Below are positions 27,877-35,080 of a stretch of 45,671 nt of DNA, one piece after another (position 1 is the first letter of the stretch; each line of letters begins with the position of its first letter). Source of the DNA: Acinetobacter kanungonis. GTDB lineage: Bacteria; Pseudomonadota; Gammaproteobacteria; Pseudomonadales; Moraxellaceae. The notes beneath the pieces are model-generated. The model did no database searches, was not told the DNA's origin, and saw only the letters and a program-made list of their open reading frames with translations. Made by a program: the position numbers and the translations under genes. The stretch is from positions 1-45,671 of the forward strand of contig NZ_JAACKC010000011.1 in assembly GCF_009939195.1 (NCBI RefSeq), in the 5' to 3' direction.

Positions 27877-28485
27877 ATGATGCAGGCAAAAACTCAAAGC
27901 TTAGATCGACAGAACATCAGGGCACTGCAACAGATGCTGCGGCAGCATGCTGCACTATGGCAATGTTTGGAACTTTTGCACAGCTTGCACCCTGATGCTT
28001 ATATTTGTGCAGGTGCTTTAAGAAACTTGGTCTGGTCAAATTTGCATGAGCAGGCATGGGTGTTGGAACAGAGTGAAATCGATGTGATTTTTTATGATTC
28101 AACCGACCCAGAAGATCGGGTGGTGCAGCGACTGGAACAGCAACTTCAGGCACATTATCCCGAGTACCTTTGGGATGTGGTCAATCAAGCCAATGTGCAT
28201 CGCTGGTACACCCGCGCAGATGGACAGTCGATTGCGGCTTATTCATCCTTGTCTGAGGCCATTTCGATGTGGCCCGAAACAGCGACGGCAGTGGCCGTGC
28301 GCTTGTGTGTAGATGGACAATTAGAAGTAGTTGCACCTTTGGGACTTATTGATTTATTTGAGCTGAAATTACGTTGGAATCCTCGCATGGTCAGCCATGC
28401 AGTGTTTTTACAGCGGATGCAAAGCAAAGGTTTTCTACACAAGTGGCCCAAACTGCGTTGGGTGAAAGAGCATGTTGTGGATTGA
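27877..28485 (+). CDS. Nucleotidyltransferase-like protein (COG3575 type)
   Basis: A 202-aa soluble protein resembling the nucleotidyltransferase family of COG3575 (formerly DUF925). It has an N-terminal helix bundle, CAGALRNLVW, then SEIDVIFYD with an Asp-rich motif in the position of the catalytic carboxylates. WPETATAVAVRL and LGLIDLFELKLRWNP follow near the C-terminus. AGGA precedes the ATG at 27877; in-frame ATGs at 27853 and 27880 are alternatives. It is divergent from the Rieske gene. The substrate is unknown. Confidence 0.75.
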   Translation: MMQAKTQSLDRQNIRALQQMLRQHAALWQCLELLHSLHPDAYICAGALRNLVWSNLHEQAWVLEQSEIDVIFYDSTDPEDRVVQRLEQQLQAHYPEYLWDVVNQANVHRWYTRADGQSIAAYSSLSEAISMWPETATAVAVRLCVDGQLEVVAPLGLIDLFELKLRWNPRMVSHAVFLQRMQSKGFLHKWPKLRWVKEHVVD

Positions 28486-28494
28486 AACAGACAT

Positions 28495-28530
28495 AAAAAA
28501 GACAGACTTAGTGGACTAAATCTGTCTTTC
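28495..28530. terminator. Bidirectional terminator between COG3575 gene and alx
   Basis: AAAGACAGA-C-TTAG-TGGA-CTAA-A-TCTGTCTTT with an A run on the left, between two convergent genes. Confidence 0.75.
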
Positions 28531-28549
28531 TGAGATTCATGCTTTCGGT

Positions 28550-29512
28550 TTAAGTGGATGAATGCTCTTGTTTCTTATTGTGGCGAACGGATAGCCACGC
28601 GGTAATGCTCAATACAATCACAATAAAGCTCAGAGAAATCCAGATTGGCATGTGGAACACATCCAGCATCAACATCTTGAAGCCAATGAACAACAGGATA
28701 ATCCCGAGACCGTAGGGCAAGTAATGCATTTTCGATGCAGCACCCGAGAGCAAGAAGAACATTGCACGCAGACCTAAAATCGCCATCAGGTTCGCCGTCA
28801 AGACAATAAACGGGTCACTGGTCACCGCAAAGATGGCAGGAATCGAATCCACTGCAAAAATCACATCAGACGCCTCAACCAGAATCAGCACCAAGAATAA
28901 TGGGGTAAACCACAGCACGCCATTTTGACGGATAAAGAACTTATCGCCTTGCAGTTGCGGGGTAATGCGTAAATGCTTACGTAACCATTTCAATATGGCC
29001 ATGTTCTCGATATCGGGTTCGTCATCCTGCCCTTTCAGGAATTTGAAGCCTGTATAGACCAAGAACGCGCCAAATAGGTACAAAATCCAAGAGAATTCTT
29101 GAACAAACCAAGCACCAATGAAAATAAAGATGGTACGCAGTACAATGGCACCGAGTACGCCGTAAAGTAAGATTTTGCGTTGTAATGCAGGTGGAATCGC
29201 AAAAGCCGCGAAAATCATTAACCAAACGAAGACGTTATCAATCGCGAGGGATTTTTCCAGTAAATAACCCGCGATATATTCCATGGTCTTTTGGTTTGCA
29301 ATCGCAACGCCCACGGTTTGCTGTAAATACAGCCAGAGACCGCCTGCGAATAACATCGCCACAGTGACCCAAGCAATACTCCAGTAAGCTGCTGTTTTAA
29401 TGGCAACCTGTTGTCCTTGCTTTTGTTTAAATCCAAGAAAGTCGATCAACAGCATGATAATCACAATGCCGAAGAACGCTAAATACAGCCATAAATTGCC
29501 GATAGATTCCAT
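28550..29512 (-). CDS. alx: TerC/Alx family manganese exporter
   Basis: A polytopic inner-membrane protein (320 aa, about nine helices) of the TerC family, closely resembling E. coli Alx. Conserved signatures are GYLLEKSLAIDNVFVWLMIF and LVEASDVIFAVDSIPAIFAV, with acidic residues inside the helices that bind metal. It also has DPFIVLTANLMAILGLRAMFF. Alx/MntP-type proteins export excess manganese. The upstream leader contains a yybP-ykoY manganese riboswitch followed by an intrinsic terminator, so expression should rise with Mn2+. It is the only gene downstream of that leader. Confidence 0.9.
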   Translation of the reverse strand: MESIGNLWLYLAFFGIVIIMLLIDFLGFKQKQGQQVAIKTAAYWSIAWVTVAMLFAGGLWLYLQQTVGVAIANQKTMEYIAGYLLEKSLAIDNVFVWLMIFAAFAIPPALQRKILLYGVLGAIVLRTIFIFIGAWFVQEFSWILYLFGAFLVYTGFKFLKGQDDEPDIENMAILKWLRKHLRITPQLQGDKFFIRQNGVLWFTPLFLVLILVEASDVIFAVDSIPAIFAVTSDPFIVLTANLMAILGLRAMFFLLSGAASKMHYLPYGLGIILLFIGFKMLMLDVFHMPIWISLSFIVIVLSITAWLSVRHNKKQEHSST

Positions 29513-29548
29513 ATAAAATCCTCAACATCTGGCAAATGGCCACAAAAA

Positions 29549-29605
29549 AACCTTGACCTGTTGCCAGATGATACAAACATCTGTGTCAACATGATCAAGG
29601 TCTTG
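29549..29605 (-). terminator. Riboswitch-controlled terminator before alx
   Basis: On the minus strand CCTTGATCATGTTG (29587-29600) can pair with CAACAGGTCAAGG (29551-29563), followed by a run of T. The 5' arm includes CCTTG, which is also the 3' strand of the riboswitch P1 helix. Aptamer folding and terminator folding therefore exclude each other. Confidence 0.7.
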
Positions 29606-29722
29606 CCTACATTACAGTGAGTAATGCTCAGATACCGACTTTTTGCAAAGTGTAATGACGATATTCTGACACGTCAGCACGCTGTGCTGTGGCTGACGTC
29701 TGGAGGAGGCTACTCCCCTTGT
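29596..29722 (-). ncRNA. yybP-ykoY manganese riboswitch
   Basis: Read on the minus strand, the element starts CAAGGGGAGTAGCC (29709-29721) and ends GGCAAGACCTTG (29596-29607). These are the two conserved, Mn2+-contacting ends of the yybP-ykoY class. P1 pairs CAAGG with CCTTG. An internal hairpin (GACGTCAGC...GCTGACGT, 29672-29701) and a second one (CATTACTCACTGTAATG, 29610-29626) form the arms. The aptamer precedes an Alx/TerC exporter, the classic target, and an overlapping terminator. An ON switch with Mn2+ is inferred from the geometry. Confidence 0.88.
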
Positions 29723-29875
29723 TCAAATTCTGTATTGGACTGTGTCCAAATGATGCGGCAAGAATCGCATATTTTGTACAAAAGTGCAAATCTAAAACGA
29801 AGTTGACTCATGTAAGACTCAGAGCATTGATCTGAGTGGGCAAGCAAAGTTTATTCTTGGTTTGGGGTTTAAATA

Positions 29876-29965
29876 TTATGGTCTATAGGGAACTGTGTTG
29901 TCATATTGGGCAATCACTTTGGCCAATAACGAACCACAGAGCATTAAAACAAAATAAATTAACAT
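29876..29965 (-). CDS. 29-aa single-helix membrane peptide
   Basis: A short frame with AGGAG seven bases before its ATG (29963-29965). It encodes a hydrophobic N-terminal helix (MLIYFVLMLCGSLLAKVIA) followed by a short polar tail (QYDNTVPYRP) and TAA. A near-perfect ribosome site, a transmembrane-like stretch with small residues and a compositionally distinct tail argue for a real small protein. I do not recognise a family. It lies upstream of the manganese riboswitch on the same strand, about 155 bp away. Confidence 0.5.
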   Translation of the reverse strand: MLIYFVLMLCGSLLAKVIAQYDNTVPYRP

Positions 29966-30160
29966 GCCGCTGCTCCTGTGCGTGCTACATGCTTAGCATA
30001 GAAATAAAGCACAGCAAGCTTCATCCCTGAAACTGGTGATTTATTGCGCAAGGTGTAACCAGATTTTAAACTTTGGTCGACGGATATAAAAACTGGGTGT
30101 TTTTTCTACGTTTCTTATGGCATGTTAACTGTAATTTTTCCAAATTGAGGATCGCTGAGC

Positions 30161-30445
30161 ATGCAGTTCCAACATCAAAATAATGCGCAAAAGGGTGTTT
30201 TTTTTCTAAATGATGCTGCGGGTCAGCGCATTGCCGAAATTACTTATCTATGGCGTGATGCTGCTACAATTGTGGCAGACCATACTTGGGTGGATGACAG
30301 TTTGCGTGGGCAAGGTGTAGCACGTCAGTTGCTGGATGTTTTGGTGGAATATGCCCGTGAACAACAGTTAAAAATCGTACCTGTTTGTTCTTATGTGGAT
30401 GTGATGTTTAAACGTGATCAAAGCCTGTTGGATGTCGCGGCATAA
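30161..30445 (+). CDS. GNAT-fold N-acetyltransferase, YjdJ-like
   Basis: A 94-aa compact GNAT-type protein. It has two strands (GVFFLNDAAGQRIAEITYLW), then IVADHTWVDDSLRGQGVARQLLDVLVEYAREQQLKIVPVCSYV. RGQGVA is the acetyl-CoA pyrophosphate-binding loop, and the final strand ends near a conserved cysteine. Small GNATs of this group may bind CoA without a known protein target. GAGGA lies upstream of the ATG. Confidence 0.8.
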   Translation: MQFQHQNNAQKGVFFLNDAAGQRIAEITYLWRDAATIVADHTWVDDSLRGQGVARQLLDVLVEYAREQQLKIVPVCSYVDVMFKRDQSLLDVAA

Positions 30446-30469
30446 TCCTCGTTACATGCTCAAAAAATA

Positions 30470-30496
30470 AAAAAGCCCGCTTGCAGCGGGCTTTTT
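30470..30496. terminator. Bidirectional terminator between GNAT gene and mpl
   Basis: A perfect 12-bp stem, AAAAAGCCCGCT-TGC-AGCGGGCTTTTT, between convergent genes. Confidence 0.92.
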
Positions 30497-30507
30497 CAGT
30501 TCAGTAT

Positions 30508-31875
30508 TTATTGTGTTTCTAAGGCATGAATTAGTTTTTGATGTAAACCACCAAAACCACCATTCGACATGATCACCACAGCATCGCCCTCACCTGCTTC
30601 AGTCAGCACGGTTTGAATAATATCTTCCAGAGAACGCGCAACGACCGCTTTATTTGGTGCTGCATCCACTACAGGCTGTAAGTCCCAGTCCAAACCTTCA
30701 GGTTGATACCAGATCACTTCATCAGCCAAGCGTGCTGAATAAGCGAGTCCATCTTTATGGCTGCCCATACGCATGGTGTTGGAGCGTGGTTCAATAATCG
30801 CCCACAATTTACGCTCGCCTAAGCGTTTACGTGCACCGTCTAGCGTGGTTTCAATGGCTGTCGGATGATGCGCAAAGTCATCATAAACCTCAATGCCCTG
30901 AATGGTGCCAAGTAGTTCCATACGACGCTTGACGCCACCAAAATTGGATAAGGCTTCACAAGCCGTTTCAATCGCCACACCCACGTGTTCTGCTGCAGCA
31001 ATGGTGGCTAAGGCATTCGCGACCGAATGCTGCCCTGTCATATTCCATTTCACTTCGCCTTTGACCACGCCGTGCTGCAATACTTTAAAGTGTGAACCAT
31101 CTGCCGAAAGCTGTTGCGCAGACAGTGCTGCATCAGTATGTGCATCTAAAGAAGTGCGTACTACGGGCGTCCAACAACCCATGTCTAAAACTTCATCAAT
31201 GTTGGTTTCGGTAATGGGTGCAATAATGCGACCTTCACTTGGAATGGTACGAACCAAATGATGGAATTGTTTTTGAATGGCCGCCAAATCATCAAAAATG
31301 TCGGCATGGTCAAATTCGAGGTTGTTTAAAATCGCAGTTTTAGGATGGTAATGCACGAACTTGGAACGTTTGTCGAAAAATGCCGAGTCGTATTCATCGG
31401 CTTCTACACAGAAATATTTTCCAGCACCTAAACGCGCACTTTCAGAAAAACCTAAAGGTACGCCACCAATTAAAAAGCCGGGTTCTAAACCTGCTTGATC
31501 CAGTACCCACGCCAACATGGTGGTGGTAGTCGTTTTACCATGGGTGCCAGCAACACCCAGTACATGTTTACCTTGCAGCACATGATCCGCGAGGAATTGT
31601 GGTCCTGAAATATACGGAAGCCCTTCGTTCAACATATATTCCACGGCATCAATGCCGCGTTTCATGGCATTGCCGACAATGACTAAGTCCGGATGTGGTT
31701 GTAAATGACTACGATCATAGCCTTGCATTAAGGTAATGCCTGCATTTTCCAGTTGGGTCGACATTGGCGGATAGACGTTCAAATCAGAACCTGTCACCTT
31801 ATGTCCTAAATCCCGCGCCAGTAACGCCAATGAACCCATAAAGGTGCCGCAAATACCCAAAATATGCAGATGCAT
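30508..31875 (-). CDS. mpl: UDP-N-acetylmuramate:tripeptide ligase Mpl
   Basis: Attaches recycled L-Ala-D-Glu-meso-DAP to UDP-MurNAc, bypassing MurC-MurE in peptidoglycan recycling. The 455-aa Mur-ligase protein begins HILGICGTFMGSLALLARDLGHKVTGSD. The ATP-binding loop is AGTHGKTTTTTML. Later blocks are EADEYDSAFFD, NLEFDHADIF and YDDFAHHPTAIETTL. GICGTFMG rather than the MurC version, together with EADEYDSAFFDKRSKF, marks it as Mpl. It is monocistronic here. Confidence 0.95.
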   Translation of the reverse strand: MHLHILGICGTFMGSLALLARDLGHKVTGSDLNVYPPMSTQLENAGITLMQGYDRSHLQPHPDLVIVGNAMKRGIDAVEYMLNEGLPYISGPQFLADHVLQGKHVLGVAGTHGKTTTTTMLAWVLDQAGLEPGFLIGGVPLGFSESARLGAGKYFCVEADEYDSAFFDKRSKFVHYHPKTAILNNLEFDHADIFDDLAAIQKQFHHLVRTIPSEGRIIAPITETNIDEVLDMGCWTPVVRTSLDAHTDAALSAQQLSADGSHFKVLQHGVVKGEVKWNMTGQHSVANALATIAAAEHVGVAIETACEALSNFGGVKRRMELLGTIQGIEVYDDFAHHPTAIETTLDGARKRLGERKLWAIIEPRSNTMRMGSHKDGLAYSARLADEVIWYQPEGLDWDLQPVVDAAPNKAVVARSLEDIIQTVLTEAGEGDAVVIMSNGGFGGLHQKLIHALETQ

Positions 31876-32117
31876 TGATTTTTAACTCCACTGCTTTTTG
31901 ACACAACACTTCATGATTGGTGTTGTTGTCAGAATTGATTCGATTTGACAGCAACGATAGCAAGGCTCTTTGGGAAAAGATAGTTTTTCTTGTATCAATT
32001 TAGACCACTGTTGCAGCGTAAATTAACCGCAGATTAAAGCCGATAAAATCCCCTAAAATGGGCACTTTGGCGTATAATTTTCAGCCCATTCTTGGTCTTG
32101 ATTGTGAATGTAGCCTA

Positions 32118-32468
32118 ATGATACATACCATGCTCACTCCCTTTGCTCTGTTGGTGATTGCCAATTGCTTTATGACCTTGGCTTGGTATGGTCATCTGAA
32201 GTTTTTACATGGTGCGCCGTTGTGGCAAGCGATCTTATTTGGCTGGTTGATTGCGCTACTGGAATATACCTTTATGATTCCTGCGACACGCTTATTATCT
32301 CAGGATGGCTGGTCTGTAGGTCAAATGAAAATTACCCAAGAAGTCATGACCTTAGTGATTTTTGTGCCTTTTATGATTTATCTATTTAAGCAACCGTTTA
32401 AGTTGGACTATCTCTGGGCAGGTTTTTGCCTATTGGGGTGCGTGTATTTCGTGTTTCGAAGTCAGTAA
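32118..32468 (+). CDS. DUF486 (DMT-superfamily-like) membrane protein
   Basis: A 116-aa protein with four predicted helices, matching the DUF486 family of small DMT-like proteins. Visible segments are LTPFALLVIANCFMTLAWYGHLKF, AILFGWLIALLEYTFMIPATRL, the GxxxxxQMKITQEVMTLVIFVPF motif and LDYLWAGFCLLGCVYFVF. The QxKxxQE motif is the family hallmark. I chose the ATG at 32118; the Shine-Dalgarno is poor and an ATG at 32130 is possible. Transport function is unproven. Confidence 0.8.
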   Translation: MIHTMLTPFALLVIANCFMTLAWYGHLKFLHGAPLWQAILFGWLIALLEYTFMIPATRLLSQDGWSVGQMKITQEVMTLVIFVPFMIYLFKQPFKLDYLWAGFCLLGCVYFVFRSQ

Positions 32469-32677
32469 GCTTTATAGAGCAGAATTAAACTGTACCAATC
32501 TTGGTTTGAGCGGCTAAGGTCATTTAAGCGGCAAAACATGCCAGTTGAGCCGTCTCAATCATGCTTGGAGCGCTGCATTTTTTTATCCTTGGAATCATTT
32601 CCTTATTTTTATCGAAAAAAAAGCAAAAATATCTCACTCATGCCCTGCATAAATTTTGGTGAGATGAAAAATCAGTC

Positions 32678-32683
32678 TATAAT
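32678..32683 (+). promoter_or_regulatory. Candidate -10 of the purEK promoter
   Basis: A perfect TATAAT lies 78 bp before the purE start. The best -35 candidate, TTGGTG at 32657-32662, has only a 15-bp spacer. The roughly 70-nt leader leaves room for purine control, but no PurR-type operator was recognised. Confidence 0.4.
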
Positions 32684-32761
32684 ATCGGGCTTCTGAACCA
32701 GTTAAAGCTTGGCTCTCGTCGAGATTTATCCTCTTTCACACTAATCTCTGGAACATTAGCA

Positions 32762-33277
32762 ATGAATGCGGCCGCAGCACAAGACGCTCAACCCCTCGTA
32801 GGAATTATCATGGGTTCTCAATCTGATTGGGCGACTCTCGAACACACTGCCAATATGCTTAAGCAACTTGGTGTCCCATTTGAAGCTGAAGTTGTTTCTG
32901 CACACCGTACCCCAGATCGTTTATTTGAATATGCTGAAACTGCACGTGATCGTGGTATTCAAGTGATTATTGCTGGCGCAGGTGGCGCAGCACATTTACC
33001 AGGTATGTGTGCGGCAAAAACCGACTTACCAGTGTTGGGTGTGCCAGTAAAATCATCTATTTTAAATGGTGTTGATTCACTGCTTTCTATTGTACAAATG
33101 CCAGCAGGTATTGCAGTGGGTACTTTGGCGATTGGTCCTGCAGGTGCAACCAATGCGGCCATTATGGCAGCACAAATTCTTGGTTTGACACGTCCAGAGA
33201 TTGCTGAAAATGTAGCAAACTTCCGTGCAGCACAAACGGAAAAAGTGGCAAGCAACAATATTCCGGGTCAAGCTTAA
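32762..33277 (+). CDS. purE: N5-carboxyaminoimidazole ribonucleotide mutase PurE
   Basis: Class I PurE, which rearranges N5-CAIR to CAIR in purine biosynthesis. The 171-aa protein has [14 protein letters not shown], the active-site [21 protein letters not shown] and [34 protein letters not shown]. It precedes purK by 15 bp as a two-gene operon. Confidence 0.97.
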   Translation: MNAAAAQDAQPLVGIIMGSQSDWATLEHTANMLKQLGVPFEAEVVSAHRTPDRLFEYAETARDRGIQVIIAGAGGAAHLPGMCAAKTDLPVLGVPVKSSILNGVDSLLSIVQMPAGIAVGTLAIGPAGATNAAIMAAQILGLTRPEIAENVANFRAAQTEKVASNNIPGQA

Positions 33278-33292
33278 AACGGGACACAGGTT

Positions 33293-34414
33293 ATGAACAA
33301 AACCATCGGTATTTTTGGTGGTGGTCAATTGGGTCGCATGATGGCGCAAGCAGCATTGCCACTCAATATTCAATGTACCTTCTATGAAGCAGATACAGAC
33401 TGCCCTTCCGCAGCTTTAGGTCAGGTGATTTCCAGCCAAACCGAACAAGGTCTGCAACAGTTTATTCAAAGTGCGGACGTGTTTAGTCTGGAATTTGAAA
33501 ATACGCCGCTTGCGGATGTTGATCTTTTGACGCAAAGCAAAGCCATTCACCCACCGCGTCAAGCGTTAGCGACCGCACAAAATCGTTTAATGGAAAAAGC
33601 TTTATTCGATCAATTGCAGATTCCTGTTGCGCCGTACCAAGCGGTGGATTCTTTGGAGAGTTTACAGCAAGCCGTGGCTGCGCTTGGTTTGCCTCTGGTG
33701 CTGAAAACAGCCACTGGCGGTTATGACGGTAAAGGTCAGTTTGTTCTGCGTAGCGAAGATCAAATTGAGCAAGCTTGGGCTGAATTGGGTCCAGCAAAAA
33801 GTCTGATTGCAGAAAGTTTTGTGACTTTCTCGCGTGAGGTTTCCATCATTGCGGTGCGTGGTCAAGATGGTGAAGTGAAAACTTGGCCTTTGGCTGAAAA
33901 CCATCACCACAACGGCATCTTGTCGCATTCGATTGTTCCTGCGCCAAAAAGTGCAGATTTACAACCAGCTGCACAAGACTACATCACACGTTTACTCAAC
34001 CACCTGAACTATGTCGGCGTGCTGACGCTAGAATTGTTCGTGACAGAACAAGGCCTATTTGCCAATGAGATGGCGCCACGCGTGCACAACTCAGGTCACT
34101 GGTCGATTGAAGGTGCGGTGTGTTCGCAGTTTGAAAATCATATTCGTGCAGTTGCAGGCTTACCTTTGGGTTCAACCGAGGTGGTCCGCCCTACCGTAAT
34201 GATCAATATCATTGGACAATATCCAAAATCGGAACAGGTTTTGGCGTTAAATGGCGCACATTTGCATTTGTATAACAAAACAGAACGTGCGGGCCGCAAG
34301 ATTGGTCACATCACGTTAATGCCAAATGACAGCACTCAATTGACTACTTTATGCCGTCAATTGGCGAAAATTTTGCCTGTGCCTTTAGCATTAAGCGAAG
34401 ATATGACCATTTAA
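33293..34414 (+). CDS. purK: N5-carboxyaminoimidazole ribonucleotide synthase PurK
   Basis: An ATP-grasp enzyme that carboxylates AIR with bicarbonate to N5-CAIR. The 373-aa protein begins TIGIFGGGQLGRMMAQAALPL. Its ATP-grasp blocks are LKTATGGYDGKGQFVL, ESFVTFSREVSII, NHHHNGILSHSIVPA and NEMAPRVHNSGHWSIEGA. It is cotranscribed with purE and ends in a strong terminator. Confidence 0.97.
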   Translation: MNKTIGIFGGGQLGRMMAQAALPLNIQCTFYEADTDCPSAALGQVISSQTEQGLQQFIQSADVFSLEFENTPLADVDLLTQSKAIHPPRQALATAQNRLMEKALFDQLQIPVAPYQAVDSLESLQQAVAALGLPLVLKTATGGYDGKGQFVLRSEDQIEQAWAELGPAKSLIAESFVTFSREVSIIAVRGQDGEVKTWPLAENHHHNGILSHSIVPAPKSADLQPAAQDYITRLLNHLNYVGVLTLELFVTEQGLFANEMAPRVHNSGHWSIEGAVCSQFENHIRAVAGLPLGSTEVVRPTVMINIIGQYPKSEQVLALNGAHLHLYNKTERAGRKIGHITLMPNDSTQLTTLCRQLAKILPVPLALSEDMTI

Positions 34415-34431
34415 ATCCTGAACTGTTTAGC

Positions 34432-34465
34432 AAAAAAGCGATCACTCTGTGGATCGCTTTTTTTA
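34432..34465 (+). terminator. Terminator of purEK
   Basis: AAAAAAGCGATC-ACTCTGTG-GATCGCTTTTTT is a 12-bp stem followed by more T. Confidence 0.9.
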
Positions 34466-34617
34466 TGTCAATGACTCAGGCATGCTACGCGACCCTGTAT
34501 TGCAGTATTGCCTTTTATCGCAAATTTGAGCTTTTTATTGTGTCTAGGTTGAATGAAAAATAAGCTATAAGTGCTCGGTTGTACTGAGTAAAGCATAAGA
34601 AAATAGAAAGATATTTT

Positions 34618-35071
34618 GAATTTAAAACTGGGTTTTACTGGGGCGTTTGAATTTAAATACCATGCAAAACCTCAATTGTGGATAAAATATTTTGAATTTA
34701 AAGTGGGTGCGCGCTTTTAAATTCATTTTTTAAATTTAAACATACACTTTATGAATTTAAATAGGGTTTTTGAATTCAAAAGCATGCTCAAGTGTCATAA
34801 TTTATGCCATGTCTGCTTGGGTTGAGGGTGTTTGTGCTTTGAATTTAAAAAATACGGCTGTGGATAAGGTCTTTTAAATTTAAATCTCGAGTTTAAATTT
34901 AAAAGTGTGGTTTTGAATTCAAAGAACGCTTTTATTTGGATTGTGGATAATTATTTTAAATTTAAAAAAGAAGTATGAATTTAAAATTAAGAAAATGAAT
35001 TCAAATTTTACGTTTCTTATCTGTCAATTTTGCGCTGGAATGTTAAGGTAAGCGCATAATTTGAATTTAAA
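34618..35071. repeat. oriC-like cluster of DnaA boxes and GAATTTAAA iterons
   Basis: A non-coding 454-bp block. Perfect DnaA boxes TGTGGATAA, all in the same orientation, lie at 34677-34685, 34859-34867 and 34942-34950. Seven direct GAATTTAAA copies start at 34618, 34649, 34694, 34753, 34841, 34977 and 35063, with one inverted copy at 34716-34724. Four TTTAAATTTAAA copies start at 34729, 34873, 34892 and 34955. Three GAATTCAAA variants start at 34772, 34915 and 34998. Many spacings are close to 20-24 bp, about two helical turns. The same AT motif and DnaA boxes build oriC at 15.5-16.1 kb. No Rep gene is near. A DnaA-titrating or origin-like element is inferred. Confidence 0.75.
34871..34905. 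repeat. 35-bp perfect inverted repeat within the iteron block
   Basis: CTTTTAAATTTAAA (34871-34884) and TTTAAATTTAAAAG (34892-34905) are exact reverse complements around TCTCGAG. It brings two TTTAAATTTAAA motifs face to face, just left of centre between the second and third DnaA boxes. Confidence 0.85.
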
Positions 35072-35080
35072 ACGAAAGTG

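Larger units (their letters stand above)
29513..30160. other. Long alx leader and upstream region
   Basis: A 648-bp stretch. It holds the riboswitch and terminator (29549-29722) and a short membrane-peptide frame on the minus strand (29876-29965). The last 190 bp is the upstream region of the rightward GNAT gene. Remaining sequence shows nothing I can name. Confidence 0.6.

Noticed and set aside
29836..30030. A 64-codon plus-strand frame upstream of the GNAT gene
   Set aside because: No ribosome site, and its composition is unlike a protein. The opposite strand carries the better-supported 29-residue peptide.
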